Shown here in pieces: positions 51,031 to 60,661 of a stretch of DNA of 64,000 bases. The position numbers were made by a program, and so were the translations under genes. How positions within the stretch are numbered: the stretch's first letter is position 1; every line of letters starts with the position of its first letter. Under the pieces are notes generated by a model. That model saw only the letters and a program-made list of their open reading frames with translations. It was not told the DNA's origin and ran no database searches. This stretch comes from Burkholderiaceae bacterium (GTDB lineage: Bacteria; Pseudomonadota; Gammaproteobacteria; Burkholderiales; Burkholderiaceae_E): NCBI GenBank assembly GCA_027493945.1, contig JAOSJU010000001.1, positions 3,468,484 through 3,532,483 on the forward strand, written 5' to 3'.

Positions 51031-52232
51031 CGCGGGTGCTCCATCGGTTGGGGGCGCCGGTCCGGGCGCTGCGCCGGCTTGCGCAGCGCGTGCGCGAGGT
51101 CGGCGAGGCTGGCGAGGTTGTGCATCGGCAGCATCCGGTCGACGTGCGGCAGCAGTGCGCGCACGCCGGCCGCGCGCGGAGCGAAGCCCTCGTAGCGCAG
51201 CAACGGATTGAGCCAGACGAGTTCGTGCGAGAACCGCGCCGGGCGCGCCGCCTCGGCCGACAGCGAACCGTGCTCGTCGCGGTCGAGCCCGTCGGTGACC
51301 AGCAGCAGCGCGGCGTTGCCGGTGAGCAGCCGCCGTGCCCAGCGCCGATTGAATTCGGCGAGGTTCGAGGCGATGCGCGTGCCGCCGCGCCAGTCCTGCA
51401 CCAGCGCGTCGGCGCGCTCGATGGCCACGTCGGGATCGCGATGGCGCAGGCAGCGGGTGATGTCGGTCAGGCGCGTGCCGAACACCAGCGTGTGCACGCG
51501 GTGGTGGTGCTGCGTGAGCCCGTACGCGTAGTGCAGGAACGCGCGCGCATACCGGTCCATCGATCCCGAGATGTCGATCATGATCACCAGAGGCGGCGGG
51601 CGCAGCCGCGGTGCCGAGCGCGGTAGGTCGATCGTGTCGGGCGAGCGGGCGAGCCGACGTAGCGCGCGGCGCACGTCGATGTGCCCTCGCGCCGAGGCCG
51701 CGCGCCGGCGCGTGCGCAGCGGGCGCACCGGCAGCGGCACCGTCTCGGCCGGGCGGCGCGCGATCGCGAACTCGCGCGCCGACATGCTCTCGAAGTCGGC
51801 GCGCTGCAGCCGCTCGCGCTCGGAGAAGCTGACCACCGCGTCGATCGTCTGCTTGTCCTCGTCGTTCGGCGGCGCTTCGGGTGGCGGCGTCGTGGCCGGC
51901 GGCGACAGCGCTTCCTCGACGCGGCGCGGCCGCTGCGGCGGCTTCACCGCACCCGGCCGGCCGGCGATCTTCGGCAGGAGCAGGTACATCAGCCGCTCGA
52001 GCACCTTGGGATCGCGCCAGAACGCGGCGAACGCGGCGTCGAACACTGGCTGCTGCTCATGCCGGCTCAGCATCACCGCGGACAGCGCCGCGTGCACGTC
52101 CTCGCGCCGGTCGAGACCGACCAGCTCCACGGCGTTGATCGCCGCGAGAATCCGGTCGGAGCCCACGGGCAGGCCGGCGGCGCGCAACACCCGCGCGAAG
52201 TGCACGATGTTGTCGGCGACGCGGCCGCTCAC
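51027..52232 (-). CDS. coxE: CoxE-type VWA domain protein
   Basis: 401 residues. The MIDAS motif DISGSMDRY with downstream VTDGLDRDE and WRGGTRI marks the von Willebrand A domain at the C-terminus. The N-terminal half (VADNIVHFARVLRAAGLPVGSDRILAA) matches CoxE. With MoxR-type CoxD it forms an ATP-driven metal-insertion chaperone pair. A GTG at 52232 overlaps the CoxD stop as GTGA; no ATG is near. Confidence 0.92.
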   Translation of the reverse strand: MSGRVADNIVHFARVLRAAGLPVGSDRILAAINAVELVGLDRREDVHAALSAVMLSRHEQQPVFDAAFAAFWRDPKVLERLMYLLLPKIAGRPGAVKPPQRPRRVEEALSPPATTPPPEAPPNDEDKQTIDAVVSFSERERLQRADFESMSAREFAIARRPAETVPLPVRPLRTRRRAASARGHIDVRRALRRLARSPDTIDLPRSAPRLRPPPLVIMIDISGSMDRYARAFLHYAYGLTQHHHRVHTLVFGTRLTDITRCLRHRDPDVAIERADALVQDWRGGTRIASNLAEFNRRWARRLLTGNAALLLVTDGLDRDEHGSLSAEAARPARFSHELVWLNPLLRYEGFAPRAAGVRALLPHVDRMLPMHNLASLADLAHALRKPAQRPDRRPQPMEHPR

Positions 52233-53140
52233 GAATGCGGTTCCAGGATTCCTTCGGCGTGCAGCTCGTCGAGGATCGACTTCGCGGCGCCGCCCTCCAT
52301 CTGCGCGATGTCGTCCTGGTACTTGAGCAGCACGCCGAGCGTGTCGGAGACCGACTGCGGGTCGAGCGACATGGCGTCGAGCGCGAGCAACGCGTTGGCC
52401 CAGTCGATCGTTTCGGCCACCCCGGGCGCCTTGAACAGGTCGAGCCGGCGCGCCCGCTGCACGAATCCGACCACCTGCGCGGCCAGCCGCTCTCCGGCGC
52501 CGGGCGCCTTGCGCCGGATGATGTCGAGCTCGCGCGCCGCGTCCGGGTAGTCGACCCACGCGTACAGGCAGCGGCGCTTGAGCGCGTCGTGGATCTCGCG
52601 CGTGCGGTTCGAGGTGAGGATCACGATCGGCGGATGCTCGGCGCGGATCGTGCCCAGCTCGGGCACCGACAATTGCGACTCGGCCAGCACTTCGAGCAGA
52701 AAGGCCTCGAACGGCTCGTCGGCGCGGTCGAGCTCGTCGATCAGCAGCACCGGCGACTTCGGCTGCGTGAGCGCCTGCAGCAGCGGCCGCTCGATCAGCA
52801 TCTCCCGCGAATACAGGCCCGCGAGCAGATTGTCGCGGCTGGCTTCGTGGCCGGCCTCGGCGATGCGGATCTCGAGCATCTGCCGCGCGACGTTCCACTC
52901 GTAGGCCGCCGACGCGATGTCGAGCCCCTCGTAGCACTGCAGGCGGATCAGCGGCACGTCGAGCGCGCGTGCGAGCACCTTGGCGAGTTCGGTCTTGCCC
53001 ACGCCGGCTTCGCCTTCGAGCAGCAGCGGCCGCCCGAGGTTTAGCGCGAGGAACACCGCGGTGGCCAGCGAGCGGCTCGCCGGGTAGTTCTCGCGCGCGA
53101 GGATTTCGAGGGTCTCGTCGACGTTGGCTGGGCGGGGCAT
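52229..53140 (-). CDS. coxD: MoxR-family AAA+ ATPase (CoxD-like)
   Basis: 303 residues. Walker A LLEGEAGVGKTELAKVLA, Walker B PVLLIDELDRADE, sensor 1 VILTSNRTREIHDALKRR. CoxD assists assembly of the molybdenum-copper or molybdenum cofactor site in CoxL-type enzymes. It lies between the FAD subunit and CoxE, with a 4-bp overlap to the latter. Confidence 0.93.
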   Translation of the reverse strand: MPRPANVDETLEILARENYPASRSLATAVFLALNLGRPLLLEGEAGVGKTELAKVLARALDVPLIRLQCYEGLDIASAAYEWNVARQMLEIRIAEAGHEASRDNLLAGLYSREMLIERPLLQALTQPKSPVLLIDELDRADEPFEAFLLEVLAESQLSVPELGTIRAEHPPIVILTSNRTREIHDALKRRCLYAWVDYPDAARELDIIRRKAPGAGERLAAQVVGFVQRARRLDLFKAPGVAETIDWANALLALDAMSLDPQSVSDTLGVLLKYQDDIAQMEGGAAKSILDELHAEGILEPHS

Positions 53141-53228
53141 GAGGAAAACTCGGTAGGCGGAACGGACGCGGGAGGATGCGGGGGCCGCGCGCTCGACCGC
53201 GCGCGCCCCCGAGGGCCCGACGGCTCGA

Positions 53229-54023
53229 TCAGCCGGCGAGCGCCTTCTCGACGGCGCGCCGCGCCATCACCGTGACCATCGCGGCACGGTATTCGGCCGA
53301 TCCGTGCAGGTCGCTGTTGCAGCCGGCGGCATCGATGCCGATGCCGTCGAGCGCCTGTGCCCGGAAGTCGCGGGCGAGCGCCTGTTCCATCTGCGGCACC
53401 CTGAACGCGTGCGAGCGCGCGCCGGTGACCGCGACGCGCACGCCCGAGCCGCCCTGGCTCACGAAGACGCCCACCAGAGCGAACCGCGACGCGGGCTGCT
53501 TGAACTTCACATAGGCCGCCCGCTGCGGCACCGGGAAGCTGACCGACACGACCAGTTCGCCCGGCTGCAGCGCAGTGGTGAACAGGTCCTTGAAGAAGTC
53601 GTCGGCGGCGATCGACCGGCGATCGGTCTGGATGGTGGCGCCCAACCCGAGCACGCCGGCCGGATAGTCGGCGGCCGGATCGGAGTTGGCGATGGAGCCG
53701 CCGATGGTGCCCATGTTGCGCACCATCTGGTCGCCGATGCCGCCGGCGAGGTCGGCGAGCGCCGGGATCGCGGCGCGCACGTCGGGCGAACGCGCCACTT
53801 CGGAGTGGCGCGTCATCGCGCCGATCTTCACCGACGAGCCGTCGCGACTGATGCCGCGCAGCCCGTCGATGCCGCCCGGGTCGACGAGCGTGCTCGCCGA
53901 CGACAGCCGCAGCTTCATCGACTGCACCAGGCTCTGCCCGCCGCCGAGGTAGCGCGCCTCGCCGCCGGCCGCGCCGACCGCTTTCGCGACGCTGTCCGGA
54001 CGCTGGTATTCGAATTCGTACAT
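53229..54023 (-). CDS. coxM: FAD-binding subunit of xanthine dehydrogenase family (CoxM)
   Basis: 264 residues. FAD-binding loops ARYLGGGQSLVQSMKLRL and GGIGDQMVRNMGTIGGSIANSDPAAD (in parts) are present, followed by the CODH flavoprotein C-terminal domain (ARSHAFRVPQMEQAL). It passes electrons from the Fe-S subunit to the acceptor. It starts 15 bp after coxL. Confidence 0.94.
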   Translation of the reverse strand: MYEFEYQRPDSVAKAVGAAGGEARYLGGGQSLVQSMKLRLSSASTLVDPGGIDGLRGISRDGSSVKIGAMTRHSEVARSPDVRAAIPALADLAGGIGDQMVRNMGTIGGSIANSDPAADYPAGVLGLGATIQTDRRSIAADDFFKDLFTTALQPGELVVSVSFPVPQRAAYVKFKQPASRFALVGVFVSQGGSGVRVAVTGARSHAFRVPQMEQALARDFRAQALDGIGIDAAGCNSDLHGSAEYRAAMVTVMARRAVEKALAG

Positions 54024-54038
54024 GAGTGGTCTCCTCGA

Positions 54039-56396
54039 TCAGGCGATCTTGTTGGCGATGCGCCAGACGCGCTCCGGCGTGGCGGGCATCGGCACGTCGC
54101 GCACCCCGAGCGCATCGGTGAGCGCGTTGATGAAGGCGGCCGGTGAGCCGATTGCGCCGGCCTCGCCGCAGCCCTTCACCCCGAGCGGGTTGTGCGTGCA
54201 CGCCGTGCCGTTGGTGCCGACGGTGAACTTCGGCAGGTCGTCGGCCCCGGGCATCGTGTAGTCCATGTACGAGCCGGTGAGCAGCTGTCCCGATTCGGGG
54301 TCGTAGGCGCAGCCTTCGAGCATCGCCTGGCCGAGGCCCTGCGCGAGCCCGCCGTGCACCTGGCCTTCGACGATCATCGGGTTGACGATGTTGCCGAAGT
54401 CGTCGACCGCGACGAACTGGATCACCTGCGTCTTGCCGGTGTCGGGATCGAGCTCGACCTCGCAGACGTAGGAGCCGGCCGGATAGGTGAAGTTGGTCGG
54501 GTCGTAGAAGGCGTTCTCGTTCAGGCCCGGCTCGAGCTTGTCGAGCGGATAGTTGTGCGGCACGTAGGCCGACAGCGCGATCTGCGCGAACGGCACCTTC
54601 TTGTCGGTGCCGGCCACCTTGAACTCGCCGTTGTCGAACTCGATGTCGGTGTCGGCGGCCTCGAGCAGGTGCGCGGCGATCTTCTTGCTCTTGGCGATCA
54701 CCTTGTCGACGGCCTTGACGATCGCCGTGCCGCCGACCGCGAGCGAGCGGCTGCCGTAAGTGCCCATGCCGAACGGCACGCGCCCGGTGTCGCCGTGCAC
54801 GATCTCGACGCTCTCGACCGGAATGCCGAGCTTGCCGGCCACCACCTGCGCGAAAGTGGTCTCGTGGCCCTGTCCGTGGCTGTGCGAGCCGGTGAACACC
54901 GTCACCGAGCCGGTCGGGTGCACGCGCACCTCGCCCGCCTCGAACAGGCCCGCGCGCGCGCCCAGCGCGCCGGCGATGTTCGACGGCGCCAGCCCGCAGG
55001 CCTCGATGTAGCACGAATAGCCCAGGCCGCGCAGCTTGCCGCGCTTCGCGGCTTCGGCCCTGCGTGCCGCGAAGCCGGCCACGTCGGCCATCGCGACCGC
55101 CTTGTCGAGCGTCGCGGCGTAGTCGCCGACGTCGTAGGTGAGGCCCACCGGCGTCGCGTAGGGAAACTGCGTGATGAAGTTGCGCCGGCGGATTTCCGCC
55201 GGGTCGATCTTCATCTCGCGCGCGCACTGCTCGACCAGCCGCTCGATCAGGTAGGACGCCTCGGGGCGACCCGCGCCGCGATACGCATCGACCGGCGAGG
55301 TGTTCGTGAACACCGCCTTGACTTCGGCGTAGATCGCGGGCGTGCGGTACTGGCCCGCGAGCAGCGTCCCGTAGAGGATCGTCGGCACCGCGGTGGAGAA
55401 GGTCGACAGGTAGGCGCCGAGGTTGGCGGTGGTCTGCACGCGCATCGCCAGGAAGCCGCCCTGCGCGTCCATCGCCATCTCGGCGGTGGTCACGTGGTCG
55501 CGGCCGTGCGCGTCGGTGAGGAACGACTCGCTGCGCTCGGCGGTCCACTTGATCGGCCGGCCGACGCGCTTGGAGGCCCACACCAGCGCGGTTTCCTCGG
55601 CGTACAGGAAGATCTTCGAGCCGAAGCCGCCGCCGACGTCGGGCGCGATCACGCGCACTTTCGACTCGGGCAGGCCGAGCACGAACGCGCTCATCAGCAA
55701 CCGCTCGACGTGCGGGTTCTGGTTGGCGACGTACAGCGTGTAGCTGTCGTCGTGCCGCGAGTACACCGCGTTGGCCGCGCGCGGCTCCATCGCGTTGGGG
55801 ATCAGCCGGTTGTTCACCAGGTCGAGCCGCGAGACGTGTGCCGCCTTGGCGAACGCCGCGTCCACCGCCGCCTTGTCGCCGTGTCCCCAGTCGTAGCAGA
55901 CGTTGCCGGGCGCCTCGTCGTGCACCGCGGCCGGCGCCTTGTCGGCGGTGGCCGTGTCGATCACCGCCGGCAGCGGCTCGTAGTCGACCTCGACCAGTTC
56001 GGCGGCATCCTTCGCCTGGGTCAGGCTCTCGGCGACGATCAGCGCCACCTGGTCGCCGACGTGGCGCACCTTGCCCTGCGCCAGCACCGGGTGCGGCGGC
56101 TCCTTCATCGGGCTGCCGTCCTTGCTGTGGATCAGCCAGCCGCAGGGCAGGCCGCCCACCTTGGCCTCGGCCAGGTCGGCTCCGGTGAAGATCGCGACCA
56201 CGCCGGGCGCCTTCAGCGCCTGCGACGCGTCGATCTTGCGGATTCGGGCATGCGCGTGCGGCGAGCGCAGGAACACCCCGTAAGTCTGGCCGGGCATCAC
56301 CACGTCGTCGGTGTACTGCCCCGCGCCGGTGAGGAAGCGGTGGTCTTCGCGCCGCAGCAAGGATTTGCCGATCGGCGTATTCGACATGTCGGTCAT
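54039..56396 (-). CDS. coxL: Molybdopterin-binding large subunit, form II CoxL type
   Basis: 785 residues. MCD-type Moco-binding sequence is seen through [44 protein letters not shown] and [21 protein letters not shown] (catalytic Glu region in GCGEAG). Around residue 368 the loop reads AYRGAGR, the form II signature, not AYXCSFR of true Mo-Cu CO dehydrogenase. It thus lacks the Cys that binds Cu. The substrate is unknown, likely an aldehyde, purine or N-heterocycle. Second gene of coxSLM. Confidence 0.94.
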   Translation of the reverse strand: MTDMSNTPIGKSLLRREDHRFLTGAGQYTDDVVMPGQTYGVFLRSPHAHARIRKIDASQALKAPGVVAIFTGADLAEAKVGGLPCGWLIHSKDGSPMKEPPHPVLAQGKVRHVGDQVALIVAESLTQAKDAAELVEVDYEPLPAVIDTATADKAPAAVHDEAPGNVCYDWGHGDKAAVDAAFAKAAHVSRLDLVNNRLIPNAMEPRAANAVYSRHDDSYTLYVANQNPHVERLLMSAFVLGLPESKVRVIAPDVGGGFGSKIFLYAEETALVWASKRVGRPIKWTAERSESFLTDAHGRDHVTTAEMAMDAQGGFLAMRVQTTANLGAYLSTFSTAVPTILYGTLLAGQYRTPAIYAEVKAVFTNTSPVDAYRGAGRPEASYLIERLVEQCAREMKIDPAEIRRRNFITQFPYATPVGLTYDVGDYAATLDKAVAMADVAGFAARRAEAAKRGKLRGLGYSCYIEACGLAPSNIAGALGARAGLFEAGEVRVHPTGSVTVFTGSHSHGQGHETTFAQVVAGKLGIPVESVEIVHGDTGRVPFGMGTYGSRSLAVGGTAIVKAVDKVIAKSKKIAAHLLEAADTDIEFDNGEFKVAGTDKKVPFAQIALSAYVPHNYPLDKLEPGLNENAFYDPTNFTYPAGSYVCEVELDPDTGKTQVIQFVAVDDFGNIVNPMIVEGQVHGGLAQGLGQAMLEGCAYDPESGQLLTGSYMDYTMPGADDLPKFTVGTNGTACTHNPLGVKGCGEAGAIGSPAAFINALTDALGVRDVPMPATPERVWRIANKIA

Positions 56397-56415
56397 GGCT
56401 CGTGTCTCCCCGGTG

Positions 56416-56880
56416 TCAGCCCTGCGTCGCGACCTGCTCGATCGCGCGCACGATGTTGTGATAGCCGGTGCAGCGGCAGATGTTGCCGTCGAGCCCCTCG
56501 CGGATCTGCGCCTCGGTGGGCTTCGGGTTGTCCTGCAGCAGCTGGATCGCCGACATCACCATGCCGGGCGTGCAGAAGCCGCACTGCAGCGCGTGGCACT
56601 CGTTGAAGGCCTTCTGCATCGGGTGCAGCTCGCCGTTTGCCGCCGGGCCCTCGATCGTGGTGATCGTGGCACCGTCGGCCTGCACCGCCAGCATCGAACA
56701 CGCCTTGACCGCGCGCCCGTTCATGTGGATCGTGCACGCCCCGCATTGCGCGGTGTCGCAGCCCACGTGGGTGCCGGTGAGTTGCAGGTTCTCGCGAATG
56801 AACTGCACCAGCAGGGTCCGGGCGTCGATCGTCGCCTTCACCTGCTTGCCGTTCACCGTCATCGTCACGGTCCGGTCCAT
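56416..56880 (-). CDS. coxS: [2Fe-2S] subunit of xanthine dehydrogenase family (CoxS)
   Basis: 154 residues with two [2Fe-2S] domains: N-terminal plant-type ([16 protein letters not shown]...KAC) and C-terminal helical ([23 protein letters not shown]). It moves electrons from Moco to FAD. First gene of the cluster; the 247-bp spacer to dcd (56881-57127) should hold its promoter, though no clear boxes were seen. Confidence 0.95.
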   Translation of the reverse strand: MDRTVTMTVNGKQVKATIDARTLLVQFIRENLQLTGTHVGCDTAQCGACTIHMNGRAVKACSMLAVQADGATITTIEGPAANGELHPMQKAFNECHALQCGFCTPGMVMSAIQLLQDNPKPTEAQIREGLDGNICRCTGYHNIVRAIEQVATQG

Positions 56881-57127
56881 GTGTTGCCTCCTGGTTCGAC
56901 GTTCTTGTTGCCGCCCGCGGCGGCGCGATGATTCGAGCCGTGATGATGCCACCTTCCGGCCAGGGCCGAAGGCTTGCACGCGTCGACCGAGGGGATGCGC
57001 CGCCGCCGCTGGCGCGGTCGCCGGCACCGTGGCCCGGTTGCTGCGCCGCAACAGAACCGGCGGCGGCGCGCCTCGGGCTAGAATGCCGCCTCCCGCGGCG
57101 CGTCGTGCGCCGCTTCCGGGCCACACG

Positions 57128-58820
57128 ATGAGCATCAAATCCGACCGCTGGATCCGCCGCATGGCGGCGCAAGGCATGATCGAGCCGTACGAGGCCGGGC
57201 AGGTGCGCGAGATCGACGGCAAGCGCATCGTCTCGTACGGCACCTCGAGCTATGGCTACGACCTGCGCTGCGCCGACGAGTTCAAGATCTTCACGAACAT
57301 CAACTCGACGATCGTCGACCCCAAGAAATTCGACGAGAAGTCGTTCGTCGACTTCAAGGGCCCGGTCTGCATCATCCCGCCGAATTCGTTCGCGCTGGCG
57401 CGCACGGTCGAGTATTTCCGCATTCCGCGCAACGTGCTTACGATCTGCCTGGGCAAGTCGACCTACGCGCGCTGCTTCAGCGGTGATACGCGCGTGGCTT
57501 TGGTCGACGGCACCTCGCCAACGCTGGAGGAAATGGCGCGACGACATGATCGCGGCGAGCTGTTCTGGGGCTACAGCATCGGACCGAACGGACGTCTGAT
57601 CGTGTCGTTGCTCGATGCCCCACGTCTGATCGGTCGAGACTCGCTACTTTCCATCGAACTGGACAACGGCGAATCGATCCACGCGACTCCCGACCACGAC
57701 TTCATGATGCGTGACGGACGCATGGTGCCGGCGAGCCAATTGCGTGTCGGAAATTCGCTGATGCCGCTGTACCGGGACCTGTTCCGCGGCTACGAGATGG
57801 TCTATCAGCCCCTGAACGGTCACCTGCTGCCGACGCACCGACTGGCGGACGAGTGGAACGTTCGCAACGGCATCTATGCGCACGTGCCGGGGACGCACCG
57901 GCATCACATCGATTTCGACAGGCGCAACAATCGGCCGACCAACCCCGAACGCATGGACGCAGCGGAACACATCCGCATGCACAACGCGGACAATTACGGC
58001 GACGAGTTCGACGCGGAGGAACACGGTGAATCGATCCGGAGTGCGTTAGCGCAACGGGCGCTGGACCCGCATTGGGCAGCACGATTCGCCGATGCGCAGC
58101 GTGAGCGCGCCCTGTCCTTTTGGCATGACGAGCGCTACGGCGTAATTCGCGAGCGGTTGATCGAGGCGCGGCGCAATCCATCCGACGCGACTCGCGAGGC
58201 GCATCGCGACGCAGCGATCAACCGCTATGCCGATCCCGAGGAGCGTGCGCGCTGCGCACAGAGCGCCCGAAACGCCTGGGCTGCCGACGATGGTTCACGC
58301 CGCCGTCGCCGGGCGGAGGTGGCGCGAAACATCAATCTGCGCGAGAACATCACGCAGGAAACCGTACGTGCGGCGCTCGATCGAGCCGGTTCGATCCGCG
58401 GTGCCGCCCGCCTGTTGGATTGCGATCGATCGGTGTTCCGCCGCTTTCCGGAGACCGTGGCAGGTTTCCGCGGCGCGGCCGCGCCGCGCAATCACAAGAT
58501 CGTCGGCATTCGGGAACTACCGGGTGAGCATGACGTGTTCTGCCTGACCGCGCCCGGAGGCGGGAAACTTCGCGCTGGAAGCCGGCGTCTTCGTCCACAA
58601 CTGCGGCATCATCGTCAACGTGACCCCACTCGAGCCCGAGTGGGAGGGGCACGTCACGCTCGAGTTCTCCAATACCACGCCGCTGCCGGCGAAGATCTAC
58701 GCCGGCGAAGGCTGCGCGCAGGTGATCTTCCTCGAGTCCGACGAGGTCTGCGAAACTTCGTATCGCGACCGCGGCGGCAAGTACCAGGGGCAGACCGGGG
58801 TCACGCTGCCGCGCACCTGA
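57128..58820 (+). CDS. dcd: dCTP deaminase precursor interrupted by an intein, one apparent frameshift
   Basis: The host protein deaminates dCTP to dUTP for dTTP synthesis. The N-extein is 115 residues (57128-57472), ending LGKSTYAR; the C-extein is 72 residues (58602-58820), starting [16 protein letters not shown]. Spliced length is 187, normal for Dcd. The catalytic Ser111 and Arg115 lie in the N-extein and the catalytic Glu (E138 in E. coli, here 136) in the C-extein TLEFSN. The 1129-nt insert is an intein; one extra base in GGCGGGAAACTT (about 58561-58570) puts the intein end and C-extein out of frame. Probably a sequence error, but if real the gene is dead. Confidence 0.95.
57473..58601 (+). 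mobile_element. HNH homing endonuclease-containing intein in dcd
   Basis: Repaired, it is 376 residues. Block A begins [13 protein letters not shown] with nucleophile Cys1. Block B is [13 protein letters not shown] with Thr72 and His75. The C-terminal blocks read [19 protein letters not shown] and VFVHN, with penultimate His375 and Asn376; the first C-extein residue is Cys. The centre has an HNH motif ([19 protein letters not shown] then EHIRMH; His144/145, Asn152/153/157, His166, His170) instead of LAGLIDADG. Residues about 290-325 ([20 protein letters not shown]) resemble a helix-turn-helix DNA-binding module. It is a class 1 intein with all splicing residues. Confidence 0.93.
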
Positions 58821-58886
58821 GCCGGCGCCCCCGGCGCGCGGCGCCGGCTTGAGCCAGGGCCCGCCGTCCGCCCGGCAGGCCCGCGG

Positions 58887-58915
58887 TTGCGTGCGCTGCA
58901 CAAAGCCGCTATATT
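58887..58915 (+). promoter_or_regulatory. Promoter of the leuA leader
   Basis: TTGCGT (58887-58892) and TATATT (58910-58915) are separated by an ideal 17 bp. Transcription is expected to begin about 58921-58923, almost at the ATG of the leader ORF, so the leader transcript may be leaderless. Confidence 0.65.
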
Positions 58916-58921
58916 TTTCCG

Positions 58922-59035
58922 ATGACGTCGCCCTTCGGTCACCGATCCACGCTTCTTGCCGCGACCCTCTCCCGGTCGTGCGGCGGCCTGCACCTGCTCG
59001 CGGTGCTCGGTCCGCTACTGCGCCCCGCGCGCTGA
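58922..59035 (+). CDS. Putative leucine-rich leader peptide upstream of leuA
   Basis: An ATG at 58922 opens 37 codons ending in TGA at 59033. Nine residues are Leu (TLL, TL, GLHLL, VL, PLL in order), a strong enrichment, and several are CTC, CTT or CTA codons. The position, between a good promoter and leuA, suggests a leader for attenuation by leucine-tRNA supply. No T-rich terminator was found before leuA; a CCCGC-CACGA-GCGGG hairpin precedes the start. Leucine is a common residue in GC-rich DNA, so chance cannot be excluded. Confidence 0.5.
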   Translation: MTSPFGHRSTLLAATLSRSCGGLHLLAVLGPLLRPAR

Positions 59036-59113
59036 CACCCCCTTACCCCCACTACCGCCGCAGTCCTTTCTGCCTCCCGCCACGAGCGGGACCGGCACCA
59101 CCGGAGTATTCAC

Positions 59114-60661
59114 ATGGCCGACAAGCTGATCATTTTCGACACCACCTTGCGTGACGGCGAGCAAAGTCCGGGCGCCTCGATGACCCGCGAGGAGAAACTG
59201 CGCATCGCCAAGCAGCTCGAGAAGCTGCGGGTCGACGTGATCGAGGCCGGTTTCGCGGCGTCCTCCAACGGCGACTTCGAGGCGGTGCGCGCGATCGCCG
59301 ACGCGATCAAGGACTCCACCGTCTGTTCGCTCGCCCGCGCCAACGACCGCGACATCTCGCGGGCCGCCGAGGCCCTGAAGGGTGCGAAGTCGATGCGCAT
59401 CCACACCTTCATGGCGACCTCGGCGCTGCACATGGAGAAGAAGCTGCGCATGACGCCCGAGCAGGTGTACGAGCAGGTGCGGCTTGCCGTTCGCTTCGCG
59501 CGCAAGTTCACCGACAACGTCGAGTTCTCGCCCGAAGACGCCAGCCGCTCCGATCCCGACTTCCTGTGCCGCGTGCTCGAAGCCACGATCGCCGAGGGCG
59601 CCACCACGATCAACATCCCCGACACGGTCGGCTACGCGGTCCCGGAGATGTTCGGCAACCAGATTCGCGTGCTTCGCGAGCGGATCCCGAACTCGGGCAA
59701 GGCGATCTGGTCGGTGCACTGCCACAACGACCTGGGCATGGCGGTGGCCAATTCGCTGGCCGCGGTGAAGATCGGCGGCGCGCGACAGGTCGAATGCACG
59801 GTCAACGGGCTGGGCGAGCGCGCGGGCAACACCTCGCTCGAGGAGATCGTGATGGCGGTGAAGACCCGCCGCGACTACTTCGACCTCGAGGTGGGCGTCG
59901 ACACCACGCAGATCGTGCCGGCTTCCAAGCTCGTCTCCAGCATCACCGGCTTTCCGGTGCAGCCGAACAAGGCGGTCGTGGGCGCCAACGCGTTCGCGCA
60001 CGCTTCCGGCATTCACCAGGACGGCGTGCTCAAGCAGCGCGACACCTACGAGATCATGCGCGCCGAAGACGTGGGCTGGACCGCCAACAAGATTGTCCTG
60101 GGCAAGCTCTCGGGCCGCAACGCGTTCAAGCAGCGACTGCAGGAGCTGGGCATCGAGCTCGAATCCGAGCAGGAGGTCAACGCGGCGTTCCAGCGCTTCA
60201 AGGATCTCGCCGACCGCAAGGCCGAGATCTTCGACGAGGACATCCACGCGCTGGTGTCCGACCAGGCGGTGCACCACGAGGCCGACGAGCACTACCAGTT
60301 CGTGTCGATGGCGCAGGCGTCCGAAACCGGCGAACGCCCGCATGCGCGGGTGACGATCACCGTCGACGGCAGCGAGCAGACCAGCGAGAGCGAAGGCAAC
60401 GGGCCGGTCGACGCCACCTTCAAGGCGATCGAGACGAAGGTCGGCAGCGGCTCCGAGCTGATGCTGTACTCGGTCAACGCGATCACCACCGGCACCGAGT
60501 CGCAGGGCGAGGTCACGGTGCGGCTGGCGAAGTCCGGCCGGGTCGTCAACGGCGTGGGCGCCGATCCGGACATCGTGGTCGCATCGGCCAAGGCCTACCT
60601 GAACGCGCTGAACAAGCTGCATTCGCGGGCCGATCGGGTCAACCCGCAGGCGGGCGTCTGA
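59114..60661 (+). CDS. leuA: 2-isopropylmalate synthase
   Basis: 515 residues. First step of leucine synthesis: acetyl-CoA plus 2-oxoisovalerate. N-terminal TIM barrel: [45 protein letters not shown] (metal-binding His) and [14 protein letters not shown]-terminal LeuA dimer regulatory domain from about 390, the site of Leu feedback. Start codon after a GGAG ribosome site (59102-59105). The TGA overlaps the next ATG by one base. Confidence 0.96.
   Translation: MADKLIIFDTTLRDGEQSPGASMTREEKLRIAKQLEKLRVDVIEAGFAASSNGDFEAVRAIADAIKDSTVCSLARANDRDISRAAEALKGAKSMRIHTFMATSALHMEKKLRMTPEQVYEQVRLAVRFARKFTDNVEFSPEDASRSDPDFLCRVLEATIAEGATTINIPDTVGYAVPEMFGNQIRVLRERIPNSGKAIWSVHCHNDLGMAVANSLAAVKIGGARQVECTVNGLGERAGNTSLEEIVMAVKTRRDYFDLEVGVDTTQIVPASKLVSSITGFPVQPNKAVVGANAFAHASGIHQDGVLKQRDTYEIMRAEDVGWTANKIVLGKLSGRNAFKQRLQELGIELESEQEVNAAFQRFKDLADRKAEIFDEDIHALVSDQAVHHEADEHYQFVSMAQASETGERPHARVTITVDGSEQTSESEGNGPVDATFKAIETKVGSGSELMLYSVNAITTGTESQGEVTVRLAKSGRVVNGVGADPDIVVASAKAYLNALNKLHSRADRVNPQAGV

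Noticed and set aside
54039..56880. True aerobic CO dehydrogenase
   Set aside because: The large subunit lacks the AYXCSFR active-site loop; it has AYRGAGR.
57473..58601. Group I or II intron in dcd
   Set aside because: The insert is an open protein frame over almost its whole length with intein splicing blocks at both ends; no ribozyme landmarks were seen.
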